A DNA stretch of 64,000 nt from Luteimonas aquatica (GCF_022662575.1 NZ_JALBFU010000005.1:127180-191179), one strand, 5' to 3'; shown: positions 48,587 to 58,923, counted from the stretch's first letter. Program-made: numbers and translations. Notes: generated by a model not told the origin, from the letters alone.

Positions 48587-51442
48587 ATGAAGGGGAATAT
48601 CCAGACATCCACGCTGGCCGCCGCGCTGCTGACGGCCCTGTCGCTGCCGCACGCGGCCCATGCGCAGTCGTCGCAGCCGCAGCCCGCCGCCGCGCCGGCC
48701 GCCACCGACCTGGAGAAGGTCGCGGTGACCGGTTCGCGCATCAAGCGCGCCCAGGTCGAGGGTCCGGCGCCGGTGACGATCATCGGCGCCGAGCAGATCA
48801 AGCGCGAAGGCTTCGCCAACGTCTACGAGGCGCTGTCCACGCTGACCGAGGTCACCGGCACGGTGCAGGCCGACGTCAACAAGGGCCCCACGCCCAACGC
48901 CAGCCCCCTGAACCTGCGCAACCTGGGCCCGGGCCGCACGCTGCTGCTGATCGACGGCCGCCGCGTCGCGGACTACCCCTTGCCCTACGAGGGCCGCGGC
49001 AACTTCGCCAACTTCAACAACATCCCGATGGCGATGGTGGAGCGGATCGAGGTGCTGGCCAGCGGCGGTTCGGCCATCTATGGCTCCGACGCGATGGCTG
49101 GCGTGATCAACGTGATTCTGAAGAAGAACTACAACGGCGACGAAGTGCGCATCAAGGGCGGCACCACCACGCGCGGCGGCGGCGATTCCTTCGACCTGTC
49201 CTGGGTCGGCGGACGCACCGGCGAGAAGTGGAGCGCCACCTACGGCCTGCAGTGGAGCGGCCGCGAGACGCTGTTCGCGGGTGACCGGCCGTTCGTCGAT
49301 TCCGACTACGAGCCCGGCTCGCGGGTCAAGCCGTTGGTCAACGACGCCTGGCCGTGGATCTGGGGCGTGGAGCTGATCGACCTGGGCAACAAGCGACGCG
49401 TGACGCCGCCCGACGGCGCCTGCGAGCGCTTCCAGGACCTGCCGCTGCACGACTTCATCGGCAACGAGGGCAACCCGCCCGAGTTCCCCGGCTACAGCTG
49501 CACCCAGGGCAAGGGCAACGCGCTGTGGAGCCTGCGCAACGGTTCGGACAACAAGTCGGCGTTCGGCAACTTCCAGTACGAGTTCGACAACGGCATGCAG
49601 GCCTGGATCAGCGCCTCGCTGTGGGACAGCGAAGGCGAGTCGCGCCAGGACGAGGCCTTGCGCTTCACCCTGCTCGACGGCCGCGGCGGCAGCTGGTACG
49701 ACCCGCAGCTGGGCCAGCGCATACAGGGGCGCCGCGCCTTCACCGTGGCCGAGGCCGGCCAGCGCAAGCCCTTCCTGTTCCGCACCAACGAGCGTTCCTG
49801 GGACGTGGCCGGCGGCCTGCGCGGGCACTTCGGCGAGAAGTTCGACTGGGACGCCACCGTCGGCCGCACCGAGTACGAGGTCAAGTTCAGCTTCCCGGCC
49901 ATTCTGCAGTCGGCGATCGACGACTACTTCCTGGGGCCGCAGCAGGGCGTGACCGACGACGGCACGCCGATCTATACGCTGGACCAGAACCGCTTCTGGA
50001 ATCCGATGTCGGGCGATGCCTTCCGCTCCATGACCACGCGCGGCCACAGCAGCGCCGAGTCGTGGATGAACCAGGCGCAGTTCGCGGTCAACGGCGAGCT
50101 GTTCCATCTGCCGGCGGGCCCGGTGGGGTTCGCCGCCGTGCTGGAGGCCGGCTCGCAGGGCTATCGCCTGCACCCCGATCCGCTGACCTTCGGCCCGGGC
50201 AAGCAGTACGACCAGCCCGGCGGCGTCAACCAGGGCGGCGGCGACCGCAAGCGCTACGCGGCCGGCGTCGAGTTCAAGGTGCCGCTGCTGGAATCGCTGA
50301 ACCTGACCGCGGCCGGCCGCTACGACCGCTACAAGGACGACAGCCGCAAGGAGGGCAACTTCACCTGGAACACCGGCCTGGAATGGCGTCCGGTCGACAG
50401 GCTGCTGCTGCGCGCGTCCTACAACACCACCTTCCGCGCGCCCGACATGCATTACCTGTTCGCCACCAGCGGCACCGGCACGCAGGAGGATTCGGACATC
50501 GCCAACTGCGTGCGCCGCGACCTGCAGCCCAGCTGCGGCTCCCAGGACCTGTACTACCGCCATGACATCAGCCGCACGGGCAACCTGAAGCTGGAGAGCG
50601 AGACCGGCAAGTCGTGGAGCGCCGGCTTCGTCTGGGACGCGACCGACAACCTGTCGCTGAGCGCGGACTACTGGCGCATGAACATCGACAACCAGGTCCA
50701 GGACTTCAGCATCACCGACATCCTCGACCTGGAAAGCGAGTGCATCAACGGCGTGCCCAAGGAGGCCGGCAATCCGCTGCGCGTGACGCCGGGTTCGGCC
50801 GAATGCGACAGCATCGTCTCGCGCGTGTCGCGAAGCGCGCCGGGCACGAACGCCTCCGGCCTGCCCGATGCCAACTATCCCCTGGGGCAGGTGCGCTCCG
50901 TGTTCAGCGGACCGATCAACCTCTCCTACCGTGAGGTCGCCGGCGTCGACGTGTCCGCGCGCTATCGGATTCCGACCACGTCCTGGGGCGATTTCAGCTT
51001 CGCCTTCAACTACACCAACCAGCTCAAGACCAATACGCGCCGCGACAAGGGCTCGCCGCTGCTGGAGCAGCGCGACGACGAGATCCGCAGCTTCATCCGC
51101 GCCAGCGCCAGCTGGGAACGCGGCCCGTGGACGGCTACCCTGTTCGCCAACCGCATCGGCCACGTCAACGGCGACTCCTACGGCAGATGCGCGCCGCGCC
51201 TGCCGGGCGAGGACCCGAGCGTGTGCGGGCACGTGGACAAGCTCAAGGCCCCGATTTATTTCAACCTGACCGCCGGATACCAGATGACCGACAAGGCGCG
51301 GGTCAACCTGTACATCGACAATCTGTTCGACGAGGCCGAGTACAAGGACCCCTACAAGATGTTCTTCATCTACGCCAACGAGCGGGTGTTCTCGCGGGTG
51401 GGCCGCGAGGTGTCCGCGGAACTGGTCTACAAGTTCGATTGA
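48587..51442 (+). CDS. TonB-dependent outer-membrane receptor (glycan uptake)
   Basis: 951 residues. A signal peptide (TLAAALLTALSLPHAAHAQ) is followed by a plug domain: VAVTGSRIKRAQVEG near the TonB box, then GPGRTLLLIDGRRVADYP and SGGSAIYGSDAMAGVINVILKK. The long beta-barrel ends in ELVYKFD, close to the usual aromatic-terminated strand. GGGAGGAG precedes the ATG at 48587. It is predicted to import the oligosaccharides processed by the neighbouring glycoside hydrolases. The substrate is inferred from context. Confidence 0.93.
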   Translation: MKGNIQTSTLAAALLTALSLPHAAHAQSSQPQPAAAPAATDLEKVAVTGSRIKRAQVEGPAPVTIIGAEQIKREGFANVYEALSTLTEVTGTVQADVNKGPTPNASPLNLRNLGPGRTLLLIDGRRVADYPLPYEGRGNFANFNNIPMAMVERIEVLASGGSAIYGSDAMAGVINVILKKNYNGDEVRIKGGTTTRGGGDSFDLSWVGGRTGEKWSATYGLQWSGRETLFAGDRPFVDSDYEPGSRVKPLVNDAWPWIWGVELIDLGNKRRVTPPDGACERFQDLPLHDFIGNEGNPPEFPGYSCTQGKGNALWSLRNGSDNKSAFGNFQYEFDNGMQAWISASLWDSEGESRQDEALRFTLLDGRGGSWYDPQLGQRIQGRRAFTVAEAGQRKPFLFRTNERSWDVAGGLRGHFGEKFDWDATVGRTEYEVKFSFPAILQSAIDDYFLGPQQGVTDDGTPIYTLDQNRFWNPMSGDAFRSMTTRGHSSAESWMNQAQFAVNGELFHLPAGPVGFAAVLEAGSQGYRLHPDPLTFGPGKQYDQPGGVNQGGGDRKRYAAGVEFKVPLLESLNLTAAGRYDRYKDDSRKEGNFTWNTGLEWRPVDRLLLRASYNTTFRAPDMHYLFATSGTGTQEDSDIANCVRRDLQPSCGSQDLYYRHDISRTGNLKLESETGKSWSAGFVWDATDNLSLSADYWRMNIDNQVQDFSITDILDLESECINGVPKEAGNPLRVTPGSAECDSIVSRVSRSAPGTNASGLPDANYPLGQVRSVFSGPINLSYREVAGVDVSARYRIPTTSWGDFSFAFNYTNQLKTNTRRDKGSPLLEQRDDEIRSFIRASASWERGPWTATLFANRIGHVNGDSYGRCAPRLPGEDPSVCGHVDKLKAPIYFNLTAGYQMTDKARVNLYIDNLFDEAEYKDPYKMFFIYANERVFSRVGREVSAELVYKFD

Positions 51443-51507
51443 TGCCGGTCGGACTGTTGCCGATGGGATGGGGGCTGATCGCGCCGGCACGGGCGGGGAG
51501 AAGGCGG

Positions 51508-54246
51508 ATGCGGCAGGCGGGTGGACGGCGACGCGGATGGTCCGCGACGGTGGTGCTGCTGGTGTCGGCGGCGTGGATGGCCTGGGCGCAGGCGGCGCCG
51601 CCCGCGTCGGTGCCGCTGCGCGACGGCTGGGAGTTCCGCCTGGCGACCGACGATGCGGCGGTCGCGAAACAGCCGCAGGCCGCCCGCTGGCATGCCGCGC
51701 GCGTGCCAGGCAACGTGCACATCGACCTGCTCGCGGCCGGACTGATCCGCGATCCCTACGTCGGCGCGGCGGAAGCCGAGCTGCAATGGATCGGCTTGTC
51801 GCGCTGGGAATACCGCACCCGCTTCGACGCGGGCGCGGAGCTGCGCAAGCGCGCGCACGCGGCCCTGGTGTTCGAGGGGCTGGACACCTTCGCCGAGGTC
51901 TTCCTCAACGGCGAACGCCTGGCCAGCACCGACAATAGCTTCCGCACCTGGCGCATCCCGGTCGAGGGCAAGCTGCGCGCGCGCGGCAACGAACTGACCG
52001 TGGTCTTCGATTCGCCGATCCGGCGCCTGCTGCCCAGGGTGCAGGCGATGCCGCACAAGATCGCCGGCAACTATCCCTCGCCCTACGGCGACGAGCCGAA
52101 GGACGCGATGACCGGCAACTTCGCGCGCAAGCCGGGCTACCACTACGGCTGGGACTGGGGGCCGCGCTACGTCACTGCCGGCGTGTGGCGCCCGGTGCGC
52201 CTGGAAGCCTGGGATGCGCTGCGCCTGGTCGACCTGCAACTCGTGCAGCAGCACCTGGACGCGCAGCGCGCCGATCTGCAGGCGCGCGTGCAGGTGGACA
52301 GCGACAAGGCGCAGAAGGCCACGCTGGAGATCGCGGTGACCGGTCCCGACGGCGCCGCCCTGGCGCCGATCCGCCAGGAGGTGGCGTTGCAGCGCGGCGA
52401 GAACCGCGTGGACGTGGCCGTGCAGATACCGCAGCCGCGGCGCTGGTGGCCGGCGGGCTACGGCGAGCAGGCGCTGTACACCGTCCAGGCGCAGCTGGTC
52501 GACCGCAGGGGCGTGCAGGGCGCAGCGCGCAAGCGCACCGGCCTGCGCACCGTGGAGCTGCGCCGCGAGCAGGACGCGCAGGGCGGCCAGGGCTTCGCCT
52601 TCGTCATCAACGGCGTGCCGATCTTCGCCAAGGGCGCCAACGCCATTCCCTTCGACGCCTTTCCCGCGCGCGTCACCGACGAGCGTTTGCGCCGCGACCT
52701 GACCGCGGCGCGCGATGCCAACATGAACATGCTGCGCAACTGGGGCGGCGGCTATTACGAAAGCGACGCGTTCTTCGACATCGCCGACGAGCTCGGCCTG
52801 CTGGTCTGGCAGGACTTCATGTTCGGCGGCGGCATGCCGCCCGCCTTCGACGCCGAGTTCCGCGCCAACGTCGTGGCCGAGGCGCGCGACAACGTGCGCC
52901 GCATCCGCCACCACCCGAGCGTGGTGCTGTGGTGCGGCAACAACGAGGAGGAGACCGCCTGGAAGGATTGGGGCCACGGCAAGACCCTGACCGAGGCCGA
53001 TCCGGCCTTCGCCAAGACCGTGTGGGAGGGCTACGTGCAGCTGTTCGGCCGCGACCTGCGCCAGGTGGTGGCCGAGGAGGGCGGCGGCATCCCGTACTGG
53101 TCGAGCTCGCCCAGCAACGACCTGGACGAGAAGGCCAACGACAGCGACCGCGGCGACAAGCACTACTGGGAAGTCTGGGGCAATCCGGCCAAACCGCCGA
53201 CCGCCTACCTGGACGTGACGCCGCGCTTCATGTCCGAGTACGGCCTGCAGGCCTGGCCGTCGCTGCGCACGGTGGACGCCTTCGCCGAACCGGGCGAGCA
53301 GGGCATCGACGCGCCGGTGATCCGCGCGCACCAGAAGTTCCTCGCCGGCGACGGCAACCAGCGCCTGCTGCTGTACATCCGCCGCGAATACGGCGAGCCG
53401 CGCGACTTCCCCGATTTCGTCTACCTCAGCCAGCAGGTGCAGGCCGAAGGCATCGAGCTGGCCGCCCTGCACCACCGCGCCTCGAGGCCGCGCACGATGG
53501 GCTCGCTGTACTGGCAGCTCAACGACGTCTGGCCGGGCGCGTCCTGGTCGAGCCTGGATTACTTCGGCCGCTGGAAGCCGCTGCACTTCCATGCCCGCCG
53601 CTTCTTCGCGCCGCTGGCGATCGCGCCGCTGCGCAAGGACGGCAAGACGCGGGTCTCGCTGATCTCCGACCTGACCGTGCCGACCGAGGCCGAGTGGCGG
53701 CTGCGGGTCCTGGACTTCGGCGGCCGGCTCCTGCGCGAGGAGCGCAAGACGGTGACCTTGCGGCCGCTCGGCGCGCAGGAGGAGGCGGTGCTTGGCGACA
53801 AGAGCCTGCTGCGCGGCGCCGATCCGCGGCGCACCGCCGCCGTGTTCGAACTGTGGGTGCAGGGCCGCGCGGTCTCGCGCGGCACGGTGTACTTCCGTCC
53901 CGCCAAGGAGCTGCGCTGGCCGGCGCCGAACGTGCGCGCCACGCTGCGCCCGGATGGCGAGGGCCTGGCGCTCGAACTGCGCGCGCGCAGCCTGATGCGC
54001 GGGGTGTGGCTCGACTTCGGCGACCGCGACGTCGTCCCGTCCGACAACGCGCTGACGCTGTTGCCCGGCGAGCCGGTGTACCTGCACCTGCGCACGGCGG
54101 AAACGCAGCAGGCCGTGCAGCGCGCGCTGCGCCTGCGCTCGCTGTCCGGTTCGCCCGAACCCGGCTGGGACGCCTCGGCGCAAGCCGCCGTCTCCGCCGC
54201 CACGCCTTCCGACACCATGCCCGCACGCGGCGAGGGGACGCCTTGA
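51508..54246 (+). CDS. GH2-family beta-mannosidase
   Basis: 912 residues. The ATG at 51508 (GGGGAG upstream) begins a signal peptide (WSATVVLLVSAAWMAWAQA); an ATG at 51442 in a TGATG junction is an alternative. The sugar-binding domain (VPGNVHIDLLAAGLIRDPYVG) is typical of beta-mannosidases, followed by a jelly-roll, an immunoglobulin-like domain and the TIM barrel. The acid/base glutamate is Glu480 in WCGNNEEE and the nucleophile Glu577 in FMSEYGLQAWPS. It should remove the beta-1,4-mannose of an N-glycan core or of manno-oligosaccharides. Confidence 0.94.
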   Translation: MRQAGGRRRGWSATVVLLVSAAWMAWAQAAPPASVPLRDGWEFRLATDDAAVAKQPQAARWHAARVPGNVHIDLLAAGLIRDPYVGAAEAELQWIGLSRWEYRTRFDAGAELRKRAHAALVFEGLDTFAEVFLNGERLASTDNSFRTWRIPVEGKLRARGNELTVVFDSPIRRLLPRVQAMPHKIAGNYPSPYGDEPKDAMTGNFARKPGYHYGWDWGPRYVTAGVWRPVRLEAWDALRLVDLQLVQQHLDAQRADLQARVQVDSDKAQKATLEIAVTGPDGAALAPIRQEVALQRGENRVDVAVQIPQPRRWWPAGYGEQALYTVQAQLVDRRGVQGAARKRTGLRTVELRREQDAQGGQGFAFVINGVPIFAKGANAIPFDAFPARVTDERLRRDLTAARDANMNMLRNWGGGYYESDAFFDIADELGLLVWQDFMFGGGMPPAFDAEFRANVVAEARDNVRRIRHHPSVVLWCGNNEEETAWKDWGHGKTLTEADPAFAKTVWEGYVQLFGRDLRQVVAEEGGGIPYWSSSPSNDLDEKANDSDRGDKHYWEVWGNPAKPPTAYLDVTPRFMSEYGLQAWPSLRTVDAFAEPGEQGIDAPVIRAHQKFLAGDGNQRLLLYIRREYGEPRDFPDFVYLSQQVQAEGIELAALHHRASRPRTMGSLYWQLNDVWPGASWSSLDYFGRWKPLHFHARRFFAPLAIAPLRKDGKTRVSLISDLTVPTEAEWRLRVLDFGGRLLREERKTVTLRPLGAQEEAVLGDKSLLRGADPRRTAAVFELWVQGRAVSRGTVYFRPAKELRWPAPNVRATLRPDGEGLALELRARSLMRGVWLDFGDRDVVPSDNALTLLPGEPVYLHLRTAETQQAVQRALRLRSLSGSPEPGWDASAQAAVSAATPSDTMPARGEGTP

Positions 54247-54248
54247 CC

Positions 54249-55676
54249 ATGACCATGAAGCCGCTGGCCGCGCTGTGCCTGGCGTTCTCGCTGTGGCTGG
54301 CGCCGCATGCCGCGACGGCCGCGACCGCCACATCGGCATCCCCGCCGGCGAAGAACGAAGCCGCCCCGGTCACCGATGCCGAGGCGGCCAGGCTCGCCGC
54401 CCGCGTGAAGGCCGAGACCCGCCACGCCTGGCGCGGCTACTGGCGCTACGCGCGCGGCCACGACGACCTAAAGCCGCTCAGCAACGCCGGCCGCGACTGG
54501 TACGCGCAATCGCTGCTGATGACCCCGGTCGACGCGCTCGACACGCTGCTGCTGATGGGGCTGGACAAGGAGGCGGCGCAGGCGCGCGAGCTGATCGTCA
54601 GCCGGCTGTCCTTCGATCGCGATCTCGACGTGCAGAACTTCGAGATCACCATCCGTCTGCTCGGCGGCCTGCTCTCGGGCTACCAGCTCAGCGGCGACGC
54701 CCGCCTGCTCGAGCTGGCCGAGGACCTCGGCCGGCGCCTGCTGCCGGTGTTCGATTCGCCGACCGGCCTGCCCTACACCCACGTCAACCTGCGCACCGGC
54801 AAGACCAGCGGCAAGGTCAGCAATCCGGCCGAGACCGGCACGCTGCTGCTCGAGTTCGGCATGCTGGGCAAGCTCACCGGCAAGCCGGAGTTCTACGACA
54901 AGGCCAAGCGCGCCCTGGTCGAGACCTATGAGCGCCGCGCCAGGGACACCGGGCTGGTGGGCGCCGCCATCGACGTCGAAACCGGGCAATGGACCGACAC
55001 CGACGCGCACATCGGCGGCGGCATCGATTCCTACTACGAATACCTCTACAAGTGCTGGCGCCTGTTCGGCGACGCCGACTGCAAGCGCATGTGGGAGGGC
55101 AGCATCGGCGGCGTCAACCGCTACCTGGCCGACGAAGTCCGCCAGGGCGAGCTGTGGTACGGGCACGCCGACATGCGCGACGGCCGGCGCACGCGCACGC
55201 GCTACGGCGCGCTCGACGCCTTCATGCCGGCCCTGCTGGCGCTCGGCGGCGACCTCGAGCGCGCGCGCCGCCTGCAGGATTCCGGCCTGAAGATGTGGCG
55301 CCTGCACGGCATCGAGCCCGAGTCGCTGGATTACGCGAAGATGGAGGTGCTCTCGCCCGGCTACGCGCTGCGCCCGGAAATCGTCGAGTCGGCCTACTAC
55401 CTGCACCACTACACGGGCGATGCGCGCTATCGCGCGATGGGCCGCGAGTTCTTCGAGGACTTCGTGCGCCATACCCGCACCCGCAGCGGCTTCGCCGCGC
55501 TGAGCGACGTGCGCAGCAAGGAGAAGAAGGACTCGATGGAGAGCTTCGTCTTCGCCGAGACCTTCAAGTATTTCTACCTGCTGTTCTCGCCCAAGGGCGC
55601 GCTCGACTTCGACGCCGTCACCTTCAACACCGAGGCGCATCCGCTGCGCCCGGCGCCGGGCGCCGGGAACAAGTAG
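54249..55676 (+). CDS. GH47-family alpha-1,2-mannosidase
   Basis: 475 residues with a signal peptide (PLAALCLAFSLWLAPHAATA). The family opening HAWRGYWRYARGHDDLKPLS is followed by the segment DALDTLLLMGL, acidic residues in NFEITIRLLGGLLSGYQLS, the (alpha/alpha)7 barrel pattern (IGGGIDSYYEYLYKCW, LRPEIVESAYYLHHYTGD, ESFVFAETFKYFYLLFS) and the terminal calcium-binding threonine in FNTEAHPL. GH47 enzymes trim alpha-1,2-mannose from high-mannose N-glycans and are uncommon in bacteria. Two bases separate it from the GH2 gene; an in-frame ATG also occurs at 54255. Confidence 0.92.
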   Translation: MTMKPLAALCLAFSLWLAPHAATAATATSASPPAKNEAAPVTDAEAARLAARVKAETRHAWRGYWRYARGHDDLKPLSNAGRDWYAQSLLMTPVDALDTLLLMGLDKEAAQARELIVSRLSFDRDLDVQNFEITIRLLGGLLSGYQLSGDARLLELAEDLGRRLLPVFDSPTGLPYTHVNLRTGKTSGKVSNPAETGTLLLEFGMLGKLTGKPEFYDKAKRALVETYERRARDTGLVGAAIDVETGQWTDTDAHIGGGIDSYYEYLYKCWRLFGDADCKRMWEGSIGGVNRYLADEVRQGELWYGHADMRDGRRTRTRYGALDAFMPALLALGGDLERARRLQDSGLKMWRLHGIEPESLDYAKMEVLSPGYALRPEIVESAYYLHHYTGDARYRAMGREFFEDFVRHTRTRSGFAALSDVRSKEKKDSMESFVFAETFKYFYLLFSPKGALDFDAVTFNTEAHPLRPAPGAGNK

Positions 55677-55783
55677 CGGCCGCGACCGGCGCGAGCGCCG
55701 GCGGGCAGTCCACCCCGGGGACGGCGATGTCGCCGTCCCGGATTCCTGCAATGCGACAGATCGCAGTACTGATGGAGGCGTCC

Positions 55784-57370
55784 ATGAAGATCCGCAGTGC
55801 CCGCAACCGACGATCCGTGCTCCCCCACGCCCTGCTGTTCACGGGACTGGCCCTGGCCTGCGGCCAGGCCGCCGCGGAATCGGCGATCTACGGCGGCGGC
55901 CCGTTCTACAGCGGCGGCCAGGCCGTCATGGACGACCTGCGCGGCTCGGGCTTCACCACGGTGATCCTGTGGAGCTTCCACATCGAGGACAACGGCGACC
56001 TGGTCTACAACGACATTCCCGTGGTCAGGAACGGCGCCTACATGGGCGATGCCGGCTGGCCGGCACGGTTGGCCACGCTCAAGACCGCGCCGACCTCGGT
56101 CAATCGCATCGAGGTGTCGATCGGCGCCTGGAGCGTTCCGGATTTCGAGCGCATGGCCAAGCTGGTCAACGGCACCGCGGCCGGCTGCGGCACCACGATC
56201 GTGTGCGGCACCGGCAGCAACGGCATCCTCTACCGCAACTTCCAGGCGCTGAAGGCTGCCACCGGCGCCGACGCGGTGAACTTCGACGACGAGAGCGCCT
56301 ACGACCTCTCGCCGACCACGCAGTTCGGGCAGATGCTCGCCGGCCTGGGCTACAAGATCACCTTCGCGCCGTATACCCAGCAGACCTTCTGGAAGAACCT
56401 CAAGAACAACCTGGGCAGCAGCGTCGACGGCATCTACCTGCAGGTCTACGACGGCGGCGCCGGCAACGACCCCGGGGCCTGGTCGACGGCGATGGGCATG
56501 ACCGTCGATCCGGGCCTGTGGACCCGCCACGGCAGCGGCTGCGGCAGCGGCGACAGCCCTTCCAGCGTGCAGACGCGGATGACGGCGTGGAAGAACGCGG
56601 TGGGCATCGTCGGCGGCTTCCTCTGGCTCTACGACGACATCCAGAAATGCTGGTCGCAAGGCACCAGCGCCCAGTACGCGGCGGCCATCAACAACGCCGT
56701 CGGCGGCAACGCCTCGCCCGTCGCGCATTTCTCCTCCAGCGTCTCGGGCCTGACCGCCAGCTTCACCGACGCTTCCAGCGACAGCGACGGCAGCATCGCC
56801 TCGCGCAGCTGGAACTTCGGCGACGGCGGCACGGCCGCCACCGCCAATCCCAGCCACACCTACGCCGCGGCCGGCAGCTACACCGTCTCGCTGACGGTCA
56901 CCGACAACGGCGGCGCCACCGCCACCAGCACGCAGACGGTGTCGCTCGGCAGCCCCAACCTCGCCCTCAACAAGGCGGCTACCGGCTCGGCGGCCTGCAA
57001 CGGCAACGAATCCCCCGCCAAGGCCGTCAACGGCACCGTGAGCGGCGGCAATGCCGACAAGTTCTGCACGCTGGCGGCGAGCAAGTGGCTGCAGGTCGAT
57101 CTCGGCTCGGCGCAGACGGTCAGCAGCTTCACGGTCAAGCATGCCGGCGCGGGCGGCGAGTCGGCGTCCTGGAACACCAGGGCCTTCGACATCCAGCTCT
57201 CGGCCAACGGCAGCAGCTGGACCACCGTCGCCAGCGTCGCCGCCAATACCGCCAACGTCAGCACCCATGCGGTGACGGCGCAGTCGGCCCGCTATGTCAG
57301 GCTCAACATCGCCACCCCGAGCCAGAACGGCGACCCGGCGGCGCGCATCTACGAATTCGAGGTCAGGTAG
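55784..57370 (+). CDS. Secreted GH18-like protein with PKD and F5/8C domains
   Basis: 528 residues from the ATG at 55784 (GGAGG six bases upstream). After the signal peptide, a TIM-barrel-like domain (about 30-305) contains DAVNFDDE at residues 163-170. This matches the GH18 catalytic pattern DxxDxDxE except for Asn at the second aspartate, with the acid glutamate retained. A PKD domain (about 308-385, SWNFGDGGTAATANPSHTY) and a C-terminal F5/8C or CBM32-type domain (NLALNKAATGS, then ARYVRLNI) follow. By position it could be the endo-beta-N-acetylglucosaminidase that releases N-glycans from proteins; chitinase-like activity is possible. It is 108 bases after the GH47 gene. Confidence 0.8.
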   Translation: MKIRSARNRRSVLPHALLFTGLALACGQAAAESAIYGGGPFYSGGQAVMDDLRGSGFTTVILWSFHIEDNGDLVYNDIPVVRNGAYMGDAGWPARLATLKTAPTSVNRIEVSIGAWSVPDFERMAKLVNGTAAGCGTTIVCGTGSNGILYRNFQALKAATGADAVNFDDESAYDLSPTTQFGQMLAGLGYKITFAPYTQQTFWKNLKNNLGSSVDGIYLQVYDGGAGNDPGAWSTAMGMTVDPGLWTRHGSGCGSGDSPSSVQTRMTAWKNAVGIVGGFLWLYDDIQKCWSQGTSAQYAAAINNAVGGNASPVAHFSSSVSGLTASFTDASSDSDGSIASRSWNFGDGGTAATANPSHTYAAAGSYTVSLTVTDNGGATATSTQTVSLGSPNLALNKAATGSAACNGNESPAKAVNGTVSGGNADKFCTLAASKWLQVDLGSAQTVSSFTVKHAGAGGESASWNTRAFDIQLSANGSSWTTVASVAANTANVSTHAVTAQSARYVRLNIATPSQNGDPAARIYEFEVR

Positions 57371-57653
57371 CCGCCGCGCGCCGGCGCCCGGTCGCGACGC
57401 GAGCCGGGCGCCCGGGCGTCGAGGAAGCCGTTTGGCGGATCCGGGGGCCCGAGCTGGCGGGGCGCCTGCTGCGGGCTACCTGGATCAGGGAGTGATCTGT
57501 GCAGATAAACTATTGATTTTATTGATCCTGGACCTACGCATCGATGGGCATCGGGAAAGCCTGGCGGGCAGCCATTGTTTTCGGCGCCGTTGACGCCATA
57601 GAAGGAGGACTCTGCCCAGGTCCTGGCTTTTTGTTCCATGAACAGAACGCTGG

Positions 57654-57681
57654 GGAACTTTCCCTCGCCTTAGCAGTCATA
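57654..57681 (+). promoter_or_regulatory. SigmaE-like promoter of rpoH
   Basis: GGAACTT (57654-57660), the sigmaE -35 consensus, is followed after 16 bases by TCATA (57677-57681), close to the TCTGA/TCTAA-type -10. The start site would fall about ten bases before the rpoH ATG. The -10 overlaps the left arm of the inverted repeat at 57670. Confidence 0.55.
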
Positions 57682-57696
57682 GGTGCTCACTGCTAA
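57670..57696. promoter_or_regulatory. CIRCE-like inverted repeat at the rpoH start
   Basis: TTAGCAGTC, nine bases, CACTGCTAA. The 9-9-9 layout and most positions match the HrcA-binding CIRCE element (TTAGCACTC-N9-GAGTGCTAA). The changes C7 to G on the left and G3 to C on the right are paired, so the palindrome is kept. It ends one base before the ATG at 57698. Confidence 0.65.
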
Positions 57697-57697
57697 A

Positions 57698-58585
<888 letters not shown>

Positions 58586-58613
58586 GGCGAGCGACATCGA
58601 CGAGGAAAACGCA

Positions 58614-58639
58614 ACGGCCCGGGAAACCGGGCCGTTTTT
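58614..58639 (+). terminator. Rho-independent terminator of rpoH
   Basis: ACGGCCCGG (58614-58622) and CCGGGCCGT (58627-58635) form a perfect 9-base stem closed by the stable loop GAAA and followed by four more T residues. Confidence 0.96.
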
Positions 58640-58783
58640 CGTGGAACGGCTGGCCCGGTGCCGTCTGCCTCGCGCGGATTGACGGTGAATTTGCGCGCCA
58701 ATGCCCGCAAGGGCATGGCGCCTTTACGCGGGCGCGCCACAGACTTCTGTCGCGGCGCAGGGCCGCGGCGCCGGAGCCCCCCG

Positions 58784-58885
58784 ATGTCCCGTTTCGAAGT
58801 GTTCTGCCTCAAGGCCGCGACGGTCTTCGCCGTCGCCGGACTGCTGGCGATCGCGGGCGCGATGATCGGCGTGGCGGCGATCTGA
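58784..58885 (+). CDS. Putative 33-residue membrane peptide
   Basis: A short frame from the ATG at 58784 encodes SRFEVFCLKAATVFAVAGLL followed by more hydrophobic residues, that is, one membrane helix with a short charged N-terminus. It lies after the rpoH terminator and ends just before the hairpin at 58889, as expected for a small separate transcript. GGAG occurs 11 bases upstream. Coding status is uncertain. Confidence 0.45.
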   Translation: MSRFEVFCLKAATVFAVAGLLAIAGAMIGVAAI

Positions 58886-58888
58886 GCA

Positions 58889-58912
58889 AGGCCCGCCGCG
58901 CTCGGCGGGCCT
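58889..58912. terminator. Bidirectional hairpin between convergent genes
   Basis: AGGCCCGCCG (58889-58898) and CGGCGGGCCT (58903-58912), a perfect 10-base stem with loop CGCT, between the small membrane peptide frame and the VWA gene (ends 58924). No U-tract. Confidence 0.6.
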
Positions 58913-58923
58913 GACTGGCGGAA

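Noticed and set aside
48539..51490. A 983-codon open frame opposite the TonB-dependent receptor
   Set aside because: It mirrors the receptor gene, which has signal peptide, plug and barrel motifs; the antisense frame has none.
57477..57531. Terminator after the glycoside hydrolase genes (repeated GATCA/TGATC elements)
   Set aside because: The short inverted repeats are imperfect and are not followed by a U-tract, so I could not support a terminator here.
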